64,000 nt of DNA. It comes from Macrostomum hystrix. Lineage: Eukaryota; Platyhelminthes; Macrostomidae. Each line of letters starts with the position of its first letter. Within the stretch, counting starts at the first letter, position 1. The translations under genes and the position numbers were made by a program. This document shows positions 12,577 through 24,831 of the stretch, piece by piece. Below the pieces are notes generated by a model. The model searched no databases. It saw only the letters and a list, made by a program, of their open reading frames with translations, and was not told where the DNA came from. Location: the NCBI GenBank assembly GCA_950097015.1, contig CATNEN010000024.1, positions 434,001-498,000 on the forward strand, read 5' to 3'.

Positions 12577-12667
12577 AGACTTATTGAAAATGCATATTTA
12601 GGACGCTTTCTTAGAAATACTTGTGCTAATTCAGACACTCGCTTTCCGACCTAAGCCATATAAGACA

Positions 12668-13272
12668 AATGTCATCTCGGACACACATGCCATCTCGGAC
12701 ACACATGCCATCTCGGACACACATGCCATCTCGGACACATGCCATCTCGGACACACATGTTATCTCGGACACACATGTTATCTCGGACACACATGCCATC
12801 TCGGACACACATGCCATCTCGGACACACATGTTATCTCGGACACACATGCCATCTCGGACACACATGTTATCTCGGACACACATGCCATCTCGGACACAC
12901 ATGTTATCTCGGACACACATGCCATCTCGGACACACATGCCATCTCGGACACACATGTTATCTCGGACACACATGCCATCTCGGACACACATGTTATCTC
13001 GGACACACATGCCATCTCGGACACACATGTTATCTCGGACACACATGTTATCTCGGACACACATGCCATCTCGGACACACATGTTATCTCGGACACACAT
13101 GTTATCTCGGACACACATGTTATCTCGGACACACATGTTATCTCGGACACATGCCATCTCGGACACACATGTTATCTCGGACACACATGTTATCTCGGAC
13201 ACACATGTTATCTCGGACACATGCCATCTCGGACACATGCCATCTCGGACACACATGTTATCTCGGACACAA
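12668..13272. repeat. 18-bp satellite (atctcggacacacatgcc)
   Basis: About 33 copies of ATCTCGGACACACATGCC, with a frequent final-dinucleotide variant (GTTATCTC...) and occasional 14-bp deletion units lacking ACAC. It lies just upstream of lectin exon 1, between that gene and the Mab-21 gene. Confidence 0.92.
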
Positions 13273-13935
13273 GTCGCACCAGATGTTACTTACACATTTC
13301 AGTTGTTATCGTTGTGTTGGCTGTGTAAAATGGCAGTGAAGCTGCTAGTAATGTTATCGAGGGTTAACCCGCAAAGCTAGCTAATGCTATTTCTCAGAGC
13401 TTCTCAATGCAGGTTGGGATCCGGATTAAACACAGCCATCAAGGCTCAACCTCCCAATAGTCCTTCTAAGCCAGCCAATGCCAAGGCTTGCAGTTGCTAT
13501 GCGGGTAGAACTAGATGGAAAGGATTGTTTTGTTGCTAACTAACGGGCCGTGACTGCTGCTGCTGCTGTTGCTGCTTTTTTAATATGTTTAGGTGGGGCA
13601 GGTCCAGCCCGGATGCCAGCGCAATGAAACAGTCAAGGATAGGTGGAGGGGTTGATGCGGGCTTGACAATGAATAAAATGCTATTTGATTTGCTTGCAAT
13701 CGGCTTGCTTATCATTTAATTATCAAACATTGAAACTCCGGCTTTGCAGTTTAAATTATTTTGAATAATTTGTAAGACTTCAACATTCAGCTGTGGAAAA
13801 TGTCTGTCCTAAATGGGCTCTCGTGACAAGTTAATTCAATTTTGTTTTCTCAAAAAACCTCTTTGAGCAGCTACAGTACGCAATATTGGGAGAATGGAAA
13901 GGTAGAAAAATGGAAGGATGGAAGGATCACATATC
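13273..13935. other. Intergenic, nothing recognised
   Basis: Mostly unique sequence between two satellite arrays, with a short CTG/GCT run near 13556. No open frame of note on either strand. Confidence 0.45.
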
Positions 13936-15370
13936 TTCCGTGTCTCACATCTCCGGTGTCTCACCTCTCGCGTGTCTCACCTCTCGCGTGTCTCATCTCT
14001 CGCGTGTCTCACCTCTCCCGTATCTCATCCCTTCCGTGTCTCACCTCTCCCGTGTCTCACCTCTCCCGTATCTCATCTCTTCCGTGTCTCACATCTCCCG
14101 TGTCTCATCTCTCCCGTGTCTCATCTCTCGCGTGTCTCACCTCTCCCGTATCTCATCCCTTCCGTGTCTCACCTCTCCCGTGTCTCACCTCTCCCGTATC
14201 TCATCTCTTCCGTGTCTCACATCTCCCGTGTCTCATCTCTCCCGTGTCTCATCTCTCGCGTGTCTCACCTCTCCCGTATCTCATCTCTTCCGTGTCTCAC
14301 ATCTCCCGTGTCTCATCTCTCCCGTGTCTCACCTCTCCCGTATCTCATCCCTTCCGTGTCTCACCTCTCCCGTGTCTCACCTCTCCCGTATCTCATCTCT
14401 TCCGTGTCTCACATCTCCCGTGTCTCATCTCTCCCGTGTCTCACCTCTCCCGTATCTCATCCCTTCCGTTTCTCACATCTCCCGTGTCTCATCTCTCCCG
14501 TGTCTCATCTCTCGCGTGTCTCACCTCTCCCGTATCTCATCCCTTCCGTGTCTCACCTCTCCCGTGTCTCACCTCTCCCGTATCTCATCTCTTCCGTGTC
14601 TCACATCTCCGGTGTCTCACCTCTCGCGTGTCTCATCTCTCGCGTGTCTCATCTCTCCCGTATCTCATATATCCCGTGTCTCATCTCTCCCGTGTCTCAT
14701 CTCATCCGTATCTCATCTCTCCCGTATCTCATCCCTTCCGTGTCTCACCTCTCCCGTGTCTCACCTCTCCCGTATCTCATCTCTCCCGTATCTCATATCT
14801 CCCGTGTCTCATCTCTCCCGTGTCTCATCTCATCCGTATCTCATCTCTCCCGTATCTCATATCTCCCGTGTCTCATCTCTCCCGTATCTCATCTCATCCG
14901 TATCTCATCTCTCCCGTATCTCATATCTCCCGTGTCTCATCTCTCCCGTGTCTCATCTCATCCGTATCTCATCTCTCCCGTATCTCATCTCTCCCGAATC
15001 TCATCTCTCCCGTTTCTCATCTCATCCGTATCTCATATCTCCCGTATCTCATCTCTCCCGTATCTCATATCTCCCGTGTCTCATCTCTCCCGTGTCTCAT
15101 CTCTCCCGTGTCTCATCTCATCCGTATCTTATCTCATCCGTATCTCATCTCTCCCGAATCTCATCTCTCCCGAATCTCATCTCTCCCGTATCTCATCTCA
15201 TCCGTATCTCATCTCATCCGTATCTCATCTCTCCCGTATCTCATATCTCCCGTATCTCATCTCTCCCGTATCTCATATCTCCCGTGTCTCATCTCTCCCG
15301 TGTCTCATCTCATCCGTATCTCATCTCATCCGTATCTCATCTCTCCCGTATCTCATTTCTTTCATGTCCC
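13936..15370 (+). repeat. 16-bp satellite family, array 1 (tctcccgtgtctcatc)
   Basis: About 90 copies of TCTCCCGTGTCTCATC with variants (CGTATCTCATC, TCGCGTG, CATCCG). The same 16-mer family recurs at 15895-16280 (inverted), 17700-19770 (same strand) and 56999-57605 (inverted). Since 16 = 1 mod 3 and the unit lacks stops, all three forward frames are open and spurious. Confidence 0.93.
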
Positions 15371-15730
15371 ATCGCTTCCCACTCTAACAGATAGTTTAGA
15401 CATAGACAGTTTTTGCAATTACATTTTTTTATTTTAAGTCGATAAACTGATAAACAGGTAGGCTGTCGAGCATGCAATTAGTGCGTGTACTTTTAGTAAT
15501 CGCAGCAGTCGAAAGTCCAACAGAACCAGTTGCAATTATATCAATCTGTTGTCACCATCCGTTAATTTTATTATTGTTTTGGATCCTTTACGAGCGTACG
15601 TTTCAGGTACAGTGGACATGTTAAAATAAAAATGTTGATGATACAATCTAGGGCAATGCGAACTTCTGAAGTCTTGCTTCACGCGGTCATACCGATGCTT
15701 TCGGCATAATTAATTTCTGAAGTTTAGTTG

Positions 15731-18700
15731 CTAATGCACCGGCACAGGCTCATTTCTCTTTAGCTGATCCATCTGGAATAGAAAATGCAATGTCTGAAAA
15801 TCGCATTCATGATATTACGGTTATTTGCAGGCATGATCATGTGGAATAGAGAAATATAACAGCCAAGGTATAACATCAGCATGAATAGGATGGACTGGGG
15901 AGAGATGAGACTCGGGAGAGATGAGACTCGGGAGAGATGAGACTCGGGAGAGATGAGACTCGGGAGAGATGAGACTCGGGAGAGATGAGACACGGGAGAG
16001 ATGAGACTCGGGAGAGATGAGACTCGGGAGAGATGAGACTCGGGAGAGATAAGACTCGGGAGAGATGAGACTCGGGAGAGATGAGACTAGGGAGAGATGA
16101 GACACGGGAGAGATGAGACTCGGGAGAGATGAGACACGGGAGAGATGAGACTCGGGAGAGATGAGACACGGGAGAGATGAGACTCGGAAGAGACGAGGCA
16201 CCGGAGAGACAAGGCACGGGAGAGACGAGGCATGGGAGAAACGAGGCACGGGAGAGACAAGGCAGGGGAGCGATGACACGCGGCTTGCTCACCCTATCCT
16301 TCAGCAGGAGCCGCAGCTGGTTGCTCATCGGCAGGAGTGCATCCAGCCTGGCAGCCGCGGCAGCCAGCTGTCGCAGGTCCTCGCAGAGTAGCATGCTGAG
16401 CAGCAGCTCGTGCTCATCGGCATCCTCCCTCAGCAGCACAGTCATCACCCAGGACTTGGCAGATGGGTCGTCGGGCAGGAGCAGAAGCCGCAGGCAGCTC
16501 AGCACTGCGTCGCAGTTGATAAAGTGGCAGCCATTGCTCAGCCGCAGGAAGCTCCAGTCTGCCAGCGGCTTCGGGAGAAACGGCAGCTGCGGTGGGCAGT
16601 CGAACTCCAGGCAAAACTTCCAGGCAGAGTCGCAGCTGTTGAGGTAGTTCCACACGACGGCCTCATCGACAGTGGCTTCAATGTCTGATTGCCAGTCAAG
16701 CCATTCGATGCCTCGACTGACCTCAAACGGCCTGCTGTAGGCCAAGATCTTCGCCGCTGACTGTCGGAATCCGAACTTCAAGCAGGCCATCGCTTTGAAT
16801 GTTTCTCGCGCAGTTCGGGCTGATTCCGGGAGCCGACTGAGCAGCTGGCTCAGCGAGCTCTGCGCCTCCGGTTGGCAGTCGCCTTCGCTGAGCTGGATGA
16901 CAGACTGCCGGACAACGTCAAGGATCTGGTGGAACACCAACTGACCCGAGGAAGGCACAGGACAATGTCCAAGGATCGGTAGCGTGACGAATGGGTGAAA
17001 GTAGAACCTGCCCGAGCTCTCTATGGGCCTTAGTTGCTTTTGAAACTGCTGCAGCAGCTTAGGCAGCTCGTCCAGTACGTCCTTCAGCACCTCAGCTACT
17101 TCTGCGGCGCAACCGCATTCGGCGCCTTTCAGGTACAGGCCTGCGTCCTCCAGGAAGAAGTGCTCCATGATGCGGCCCTCAGGACTCTCTGAGCTGCAGC
17201 ATTCAGCCATGATTTTTAGGGCTCGCCTTAACAGATCGATGAGGTTCTCCGCCCGCCACTGCTCAGTTGGTGTCTCCTCCAGCATGCGGAAGGTGACAGT
17301 CTTGGCATGGTAGGCCTTCAGGCCGCTGACACGGCGGCCGACCACCTTCTTCACCAGGTATTTGAGCGTGACGAACAGCTGGCCCTGCAGGCTGGTCAGG
17401 CTGCGCAGGAGCCGGTTCTCCAAGAAGGTGGTGCTCACCCGGAGCTGCCCGCCCGCTTGGCCCGGAGCCGCCGCGTGCACCACGTGGCAGGGGGTGTTCG
17501 CCAACTGCTGGCTCAACGCTTCGAGCACTGAGTCGCGGATGCAGGTGGCCCGATCTGGTTGCAATGGCCCAATGGATGGGTAGCAGCAGAGTCTGCAGGC
17601 GTAGACATGGTCGACGGCGGGTCGCGCGGCGGACCCGCGGGACGGGACAGCCGGGTTCGACGCTAAACAGATTGAATTAGAAGGCCTATAATTCACTCAT
17701 CTATCCCGTGTCTCATCTCTCCCTGTCTATTCTCTCCCATGTCTCACCTCTCCCGTGTCTCATCTCTCTCGTGTCTCATCTCTCACGTGTCTCATCTCTC
17801 GCGTGTCTCACCTCTCCCGAATCTCATCCCTTCCGTGTCTCATCTCTCTCATGTCTTATCTCTCCCGTGTCTCATCTGTCCCCTGTCTCATCTCTCCCAT
17901 GTCTCACCTCTCCCGTGTCTCATCTCTCTCGTGTCTCATCTCTCCCGTGTCTCATCTCTCTCATGTCTCATCTCTCCCGTGTCTCATCTGTCCCCTGTCT
18001 CATCTCTCCCTGTCTCATCTCTCCCATGTCTCACCTCTCCCGTGTCTCATCTCTCTCGTGTCTCATCTCTCCCTGTCTCATCTCTCCCATGTCTCACCTC
18101 TCCCGTGTCTCATCTCTCTCGTGTCTCATCTCTCCCGTGTCTCATCTCTCCCTGTCTCATCTCTCCCGTGTCTCATCTGTCCCCTGTCTCATCTCTCCCT
18201 GTCTCATCTCTCCCATGTCTCACCTCTCCCGTGTCTCATCTCTCCCGTGTCTCATCTGTCCCCTGTCTCATCTCTCCCGTATCTCATCTCTCCCGTGTCT
18301 CATCTCTCCCGAGTCTCATCTCTCGCGTGTCTCATCTCTCCCATGTCTCACCTCTCCCGTGTCTCATCTGTCCCCTGTCTCATCTCTCCCGTATCTCATC
18401 TCTCCCATGTCTCATCTCTCTCGTGTCTCACCTCTCCCTGTCTCATCTCTCCCGTGTCTCATCTCTCCCATGTCTCATCTCTCCCGTGTCTAATCTCTCT
18501 CGTGTCTCATCTCTCCCGTGTCTCATCTCTCCCGTGTCTCATCTCTCCCATGTCTCACCTCTCCCGTGTCTCATCTCTCTCGTGTCTCATCTCTCCCGTG
18601 TCTCATCTCTCCCTGTCTCATCTCTCCCATGTCTCACCTCTCCCGTGTCTCATCTCTCTCATGTCTCATCTCTCCCGTGTCTCATCTGTCCCTGTCTCAT

Positions 18701-20295
18701 CTCTCCCGTATCTCATCTCTCCCGTGTCTCATCTCTCCCTGTCTCATCTCTCCCATGTCTCACCTCTCCCGTGTCTCATCTCTCTCGTGTCTCATCTCTC
18801 CCTGTCTCATCTCTCCCTGTCTCATCTCTCCCATGTCTCACCTCTCCCGTGTCTCATCTCTCTTGTGTCTCATCTCTCCCGTGTCTCATCTCTCCCATGT
18901 CTCACCTCTCCCGTGTCTCATCTCTCTCGTGTCTCACCTCTCCCGTGTCTCATCTCTCTCGTGTCTCACCTCTCCCGTGTCTCATCTGTCCCCTGTCTCA
19001 TCTCTCCCGTGTCTCATCTGTCCCCTGTCTCATCTCTCTCTGTCTCATCTCTCCCATGTCTCACCTCTCCCGTGTCTCATCTCTCTCGTGTCTCATCTCT
19101 CCCTGTCTCATCTCTCCCTGTCTCATCTCTCCCATTTCTCACCTCTCCCGTGTCTCATCTGTCCCCTGTCTCATCTCTCCCTGTCTCATCTCTCCCATGT
19201 CTCACCTCTCCCGTGTCTCATCTCTCTCGTGTCTCACCTCTCCCGTGTCTCATCTCTCTCATGTCTCATCTCTCCCTTGTCTCATCTGTCCCCTGTCTCA
19301 TCTCTCCCTGTCTCATCTCTCCCATGTCTCACCTCTCCCGTGTCTCATCTCTCTCGTGTCTCATCTCTCCCTGTCTCATCTCTCCCTGTCTCATCTCTCC
19401 CATGTCTCACCTCTCCCGTGTCTCATCTGTCCCCTGTCTCATCTCTCCCATGGTTCATCTCTCCCATGTCTCACTTCTCCCGTGTCTCATCTCTCTCGTG
19501 TCTCATCTCTCCCGTGTCTCATCTGTCCCCTGTCTCATCTCTCCCTGTCTCATCTCTCCCATGTCTCATCTCTCCCGTATCTCATCTCTCCCGTGTCTCA
19601 ACTCTCCCGTATCTCATCTCTCCCGTGTCTCATCTCTCCCGAGTCTCATCTCTCCCGAATCTCATCTCTCCCGTGTCTCATCTCTCCCGTGTCTCATCTC
19701 TCCCGAGTCTCATCTCTCCCGAATCTCATCTCTCCCGTGTCTCATCTCTCCCGAATCTCATCTCTCCCTATAATTCATATTCTGATGAATTCGTGTAAAA
19801 ATCTTGAATGCTCCACGCCCTGACTACACGAGCTGATAATATCACATTAAAGGAAATAGATTAGCGGAGTTCTCGGAAATATATGCGCTCAGATTTTTGC
19901 AGACAATAAAATGACAAGCCGACTCACTGAAGCCAGAAACCACAATGTGACCATTCACATATGCCACCAAGTCCTCCCGTTTCACCGAGCCGCAGCGGCA
20001 GTGTTCCTCCAGGTGATACAGCCGGCCCTGGATTAGGCGCATCATGTCGATGTCGGACTCAAAGTCCGTCCTGCCGTCCAGCTGGCTGAGACTGTTGCCC
20101 CAACCCTCCGAGTAGCTGCCCACGATGAACGACGAGCTGCCGCGGCCGAGTCGCTGATCCAGAATCCGCTGCAGGACGTCGCCCACAGCGCTTTGCAATG
20201 CGGCTCTGGCGCGGACGAAGCCGGCCCGCCGGAGTGCCTCGTGCAGCCGCAGGCTGAGCTGGCACTCACTCGCGGCGCCTGAGTCGGCTGAGAAT
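15731..20295 (-). CDS. Mab-21/cGAS-like nucleotidyltransferase domain protein (exons 2-4, likely of the ankyrin gene)
   Basis: Exons (complement): 19928-20295, 16293-17662, 15731-15772; donors GTGAGT and GTGAGC, and phases 1 then 0 join cleanly. The first exon has the nucleotidyltransferase GS motif (GSYSEGWGNS) followed by a D-x-D pair in SDIDMM. The second begins with a third acidic strand (VDHVYACR), the place of the third metal-binding aspartate in cGAS. The typical Mab-21 C-terminal helical domain follows (LENRLLRSLTSLQGQLFVTL, LKAYHAKTV, ENLIDLLRRAL). All three catalytic acids are thus apparently kept, as in active cGAS-like receptors, whereas many Mab-21 proteins are inert. About 300 further residues are not recognised. 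The last exon is 13 codons (MDQLKRNEPVPVH) behind a strong acceptor (TTTCTATTCCAG). An AATAAA lies downstream near 15567. There is no in-frame ATG ahead of the domain, so its 5' end must be spliced; see the ankyrin entry. Confidence 0.78.
15895..16280 (-). repeat. 16-bp satellite family, array 2 (inverted), in Mab-21 last intron
   Basis: About 24 copies of GGGAGAGATGAGACTC, the reverse complement of the family unit at 13936 and 17700. It fills most of the intron 15773-16292. Confidence 0.92.
17700..19770 (+). repeat. 16-bp satellite family, array 3, in Mab-21 intron
   Basis: About 130 copies of TCTCCCGTGTCTCATC. Mixed in are 14-15-bp variants (TCTCCCTGTCTCATC, CTGTCCCCTGTCTCAT), arranged in longer higher-order blocks. 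It fills intron 17663-19927, in opposite orientation to array 2 on the other side of exon 16293-17662. Confidence 0.92.
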
Positions 20296-20872
20296 CTGCG
20301 AAGTTCAAGTATGATGCTTGACGTTTCGCTTGATTCGGTTCAGAATTCAGACTTTTTGGTGCCGAAAATTCTCACGAATGTAATCTTTTTATTGTGGTGT
20401 ATTGAATTGTCACAGGCCTGACTTTCGGGTTACAACTGGGTAACGACCTCGGGGGTATTTCAAATACCCACTGAGAGACACAGATACAGAAAATGGAGGA
20501 GATATGTAGAAATATAGGAGATACAGAAAAAATGTAATAACTTTAAGTACCCCATGGTATTTCTACTGTTAAAGGCTGAGTATGATGAGCAAGTGAGGGC
20601 GAATGTACTCAGTTTTTAATGCTCTGAATTAAAAGCACAGGACTTGTTTCTCGGCCGCGGCAAAACGGAGGCCTGGAAGCGAGTCCGAGGCTTTTAATTT
20701 AGGCCATAGACTAAAATGAAGAGAAGAAATATTTTATACCCAATTTATTGCCATACTAAAATGGCACAAGTCCGTGCAGCAATCATAATGTCTATGGTAA
20801 AACATCATTGAATTCCACAACCTGTGCCATTGACCTGAATGCTCTTTGGTATCGATAATCAGAATAGCTCAC
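20296..20872 (-). other. Candidate intron joining ankyrin and Mab-21 exons (or a short intergenic gap)
   Basis: Bounded by GTGAGC (revcomp of 20867-20872) and an AG at 20296-20297. The donor is phase 2 and the acceptor leaves one base, so the frames join. Against an intron: the first in-frame stop (TGA) overlaps the donor, AATAAA-like signals occur on the minus strand near 20743 and 20391, and the acceptor has a weak pyrimidine tract. Confidence 0.45.
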
Positions 20873-22608
20873 ATGCCCAATGTGGATTCCTCAGCCTCCG
20901 TATCAGGGTTAGCTTCTGTTTCGCCAGACGAAGCAATTTCTCTGAACAGGCTGACCACCTGGCGGTGCCCGTTCAGTTCAGCAACCTCGGAAGGCGAGAC
21001 TCCATCGCGATTCCTAATGCTAGGATCGGCTTCCGCCTGCAGCAACAGCCGCACAACGGCCTCGTGACCATTCTGAGCGGCTATGAAAATCGGCGTGCAG
21101 CCGGACAGTTCCGGCAGATCCACGTCAGCCCCGGCTCTGATCAGGGATCGCACGATCTGGTAGCGCCCCAGCTGCGCCGCAATGTACAGCGGCGCACCGC
21201 CCTGACTGTCTTGCAGGTTCACATCGGCACTGGCGTTAATAAGTAGATCTACAATGCGACTGTGGCCATCCTGGGATGCGATGAACAGGGGAGTATTGCC
21301 GCTGATAGTCTGGGCGTTCACATCAGCCTGGGCCTTCGTTAGCAGGGCCACAACCCGGTCGTGCCCGTTTTGGCTAGCAATGTACAGGGCCGTGCAGCCA
21401 CGATCGTTCCGCAGGTCGATGTCCGCCTGAGCTCTAACTAGCGCATCGATGATCACCAAATGGCCAAACTGGGCAGCCGTGTACAGCGCTGGCTCACCCG
21501 AGTCTCTTTGAAGGTTGACGTCCGCCTGGGCATTGATAAGAAGCTGCGCGACTGTCCGGTGCCCATTCTGAGCGGCGCTGTAGAGAGCGGACTCGCCAGT
21601 GCTGCGCTGAGCGTCAACCTCAGCCTGAGACGCTACGAGAAGCTTCACGACGCGTTCGTGATTGTTCTGCGCCGCAACGTACAGCGGCGAAGAGCCGGAG
21701 TTCCTAAAGAGGTCAACACGAGCCTTGGCCTCAATAAGAATCCTAGCTACTTCTTCATGCCCGTTCTGTGCCGCTATGTACAGTGGCGAGCAGCCATCAG
21801 CCTCCTGTAGATTGACATCTGCCTGGGCCGCGATAAGCGACCTAACAATGCCTGGGAAGTTATTTTGCGATGCCACGAAAAGAGGGGAGAAGCCGTCCGT
21901 TGTCTGCAAATCGACGTCGGCTCCGGCCCTGATGAGCGCTGCGACAACAGCACAGTGTCCGTTCTGAGCCGCAATGTACAGCGGAGTGCAGCCATCCGTT
22001 TCTCGAAGGTTCAAATCCGCACAGGCCTGCATCAGGGACTGGGCCGCCTTGGTGTGGCCGTTCTGTGCGGCGATGTACAGCGGCGTGACGCCATTGCTCA
22101 ACTGGTGGTTGACGTCGGCGCCGGCCGCAGCCAGTAGGCCGACGACTTCACCGTGACCGTTCCTTGACGCACAATGGATTGGCGACTCTCCCGTGTTGGC
22201 CTGCACATTCACCTCCGCCTTGGCTCTGAGCAGCTGCTCAACTACCTTAATATGGCCATTCTGTGACGCAATGTAGAGAGGGGTAGCGCCTAATCTTTGC
22301 CTGAATGTTAAATCGGCCTGTGCCCTGACTAGCAGCTCCACTGCTTGATGGTTGCCCTTCTGTGCTGCGATGTACAGTGGAGAGCAGCCATTGAATTGGA
22401 GTATGTTGACGTCGGATTGGCCGAGCAGAAATTTTCGCAGAGGCCTCAGCAACTCAAACTCCGAAGCTAAGTGAAGCGGAGTGGTCTCAATGCTGGAGTG
22501 GATTTTCAGCCACCTCTCGCCGTCTGTCTCGGCATCGACGAGGTTGGAAAGCTTGGCCAGGTCGTTCTTCGCAATGGCCACAAGGTACTCAAACTCTTGA
22601 GACTGCAT
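20873..22608 (-). CDS. Ankyrin-repeat protein / N-terminal ankyrin half of an ankyrin-Mab-21 fusion
   Basis: One long exon from ATG at 22608 encodes about 16 consecutive 33-residue ankyrin repeats (roughly residues 35-555). The recurrent signature is TPLYIAAQNGH, followed by a VV..LL helix and AQADVNLQ loop. An acidic tail follows (EANPDTEAEES). If unspliced, the protein ends at TGA 20869-20871 after about 579 residues. If the GTGAGC overlapping that stop is used as donor, residue 579 is completed by the Mab-21 exon at 20295. The total CDS is then 3516 bp (1171 residues), an exact multiple of three. Ankyrin repeats usually serve as protein-binding scaffolds; here they could sense or localise for the nucleotidyltransferase. 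Repeats are very alike, implying internal tandem duplication. Start chosen as the first Met upstream of repeat 1 (context ACCATGC). Confidence 0.85.
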
Positions 22609-22985
22609 GGTAGTCGTCTCTACTAAGAGACTTACAGATTATGTTTTCAGGCCCTCGTTAGCTTTGCAATCTTATAAAAAGCTTAGCTGTATTGGGAGGG
22701 AGGTCTAGAAAGGATAGCACACTGTTGGTACCTTATTCTGTATGATTGTAGTGTGAAAGAATAACTCACGCTGTGTTTCAGAAATCCATGATAATGTACA
22801 TTATTTATAAGCTAAAAATAATGCCTTATGATATTGTGGACTGGTTTCGACGCCCAACCTACAATTGTGCAAAGGAATTTAGTCTGACATGACTCACGCA
22901 CATTCAGTACAAAGTCTACACAGAAGTAGAAGTGTACTCTAGGACGTTCTCAAACGCCTACATTTTAACAGAGTTGCAATGCACT
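22609..22985. other. Upstream region of the ankyrin gene, nothing recognised
   Basis: AT-rich unique sequence between the ankyrin start codon and the next satellite. No promoter element can be named with confidence. Confidence 0.4.
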
Positions 22986-22989
22986 TGCT

Positions 22990-24060
22990 TTGCAGTGTAT
23001 GTCAGGGAATGTGAATTTGAGGGTATGCGAAGTTTTACAAATGTGAAGTTTGGGTAATGTGAAGCTTGGGTAATGTGAAGTTTGGGTAATGTGAAGTTTG
23101 AGTAATATGAAGTTTTGGTAATGTGAAGTTTGGGTAATGTGAAGTAAGGGTAATGTGAATTTTAGGTAATGTGAAGTTTGTGGAATGTGAAGTTTGGGTA
23201 ATGTGAAGTTTGGGTAATGTGAAGTTAGGGTAATGTGAAGTTTGAGTAATGTAAAGTTTGGGTAATGTGAAGTTTGGGTAATGTGAATTTTGTGGAATGT
23301 CAAGTTTGGGTAATGTGAAGTTTGGGTAATGTAAAGTTTGGGTAATGTGAATTTTGGGTAATGTGAAGTTTGGGTAATGTGAAGTTTGTGGAATTTGAAG
23401 TTTGGGTAATGTGAAGTTTGGGTAATGTGAAATTTGTGGAATGTGAAGTTTGGGTAATGTGAAGTTTGGGTAATTTGAAGTTTGGGTAATGTGAAGTTTG
23501 GGTAGTGTGAAGTTTGGGTAATGTGAAGTTAGGGTAATGTGAAGTTTGAGTAATATGAAGTTTGGGTAATGTGAAGTTTGTGGAATGTGAAGTTTGGGTA
23601 ATGTGAAGTTTGGGTAATGTGAAGTTTGGGTAATGTGAAGTTAGGGTAATGTGAAGTTTGAGTAATATGAAGTTTGGGTAATGTGAAGTTTGGGTAATGT
23701 GAAGTTTGAGTAATATGAAGTTTGGGTAATGTGAAGTTTGGGTAATGTGAAGTTTGGGTAATGTGAAGTTAGGGTAATGTGAAGTTTGGGTAATGTGAAG
23801 TTTGGGTAATGTGAAGTTTGGGTAATGTGAAGTTTGGGTAATGTGAAGTTTGGGTAATGTGAATTTTGTGGAATGTGAAGTTTGGGTAATGTGAAGTTTG
23901 GGTAATGTGAAGTTTGGGTAATGTGAAGTTTGGGTAATGTGAATTTTGTGGAATGTGAAGTTTGGGTAATGTGAAGTTTAGGTAATGTGAAGTTTGGGTA
24001 ATGTGAAGTTTGGGTAATGTGAAGGTTGGGTAATGTGAAGTTTGGGTAATGTGAAGTTTT
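22990..24060. repeat. 16-bp satellite (taatgtgaagtttggg)
   Basis: About 65 copies of TAATGTGAAGTTTGGG with variants GTTAGGG, GTTTGAG, ATTTTGTGGAATG. It is an intergenic array between the 5' side of the ankyrin gene and the 3' end of the small gene at 24167. Confidence 0.93.
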
Positions 24061-24166
24061 AAGGTGAATAAAATACATAAACGTATTTTATGGTGTCCAC
24101 GGTCTCAGACATTGAGAAAATATGTATTCATAAAAAATGGCCAACAAAATAAATAAGTTTATCCGG

Positions 24167-24685
24167 TTATTTGTAAGAGTTGGTAAGTCCCAACCGCTTA
24201 AACTGCTCAAATGTGAGGCTCTGGCTCAGCGCTGACAGCTCCTGCAGCACCGTCTTGGTGATGATTGGCTCGCAGTAGATGGTCAGATCTAGCTGGCTGA
24301 TTTTGCCAGTTCCCTGGCTGTCCACGAGCTGGAACAGTCGCTGCGCCACCGAGTAGTCGCGTCCGTTGCCATAGACAGTGGATATGAAGTCGACTAGCTC
24401 TGCCTTGGTCATGTGCTCAGGCAGCGTGTTAGCGAATAGCTCGCAGCCGATGAATTTCAATACGACGAAGTCGCTCTGCAGTTTTTCTTCGTCCAGTTTG
24501 TAAACAGCGCGCAGTTTTGAATTGCGAGTGTTCTCAATATACTGCCGGCGCACTTTTTCCTCGGCTAGAACCAGCTTCTTGGCCAGCTCAGAGCAATTCA
24601 CAACAGGCTGGCCCTCCACCTGCCGACTCATTGACGAGAATATGAGACAGGCCTTGGCCTCCCGCAGAGCTTGAATTCCACTCAT
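24167..24685 (-). CDS. Small protein (172 aa) with a degenerate EF-hand-like loop
   Basis: Single open frame from ATG (24685, MSGIQALREAK) to TAA at 24167. Residues about 45-75 are charged and helical (KKLVLAEEKVRRQYIE). Near residue 118 the stretch FQLVDSQGTGKISQLDL resembles an EF-hand loop: D at position 1, G at 6, I at 8 and D rather than E at 12, with Q at position 3. Calcium binding is therefore doubtful. It has no signal peptide or membrane segment. The codon pattern and lack of low complexity suggest a real gene. An upstream exon cannot be excluded, because an AG (TACTGTTAG) lies just before the ATG. I do not recognise an orthologue; a calmodulin-like or axonemal EF-hand protein is possible. 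Confidence 0.6.
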   Translation of the reverse strand: MSGIQALREAKACLIFSSMSRQVEGQPVVNCSELAKKLVLAEEKVRRQYIENTRNSKLRAVYKLDEEKLQSDFVVLKFIGCELFANTLPEHMTKAELVDFISTVYGNGRDYSVAQRLFQLVDSQGTGKISQLDLTIYCEPIITKTVLQELSALSQSLTFEQFKRLGLTNSYK

Positions 24686-24831
24686 GATTGGCACTAACAG
24701 TAGCCTGGGCTTGCCTTTGCAAATAAAAAAATAAATATACTAACGTATTTTCGCTTTTTTAGAACAGCTTTGGGCCATAGACTACCGGACCATCAGTTCA
24801 GAAAGATAATTCTAAAGTGCTTCGTGTTTAA

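Noticed and set aside
12623-13380. Frames of about 200 aa on both strands reading HLGHTCYLG or CVSEITCVSE
   Set aside because: 18-bp unit is a multiple of 3, so frames repeat a hexapeptide; simple satellite.
13842-15437. Plus frames of about 500 aa rich in SLPCLISPVSHLSRV, and similar frames at 17708-19823 and (minus) 56924-57732
   Set aside because: All are the 16-bp satellite family read through.
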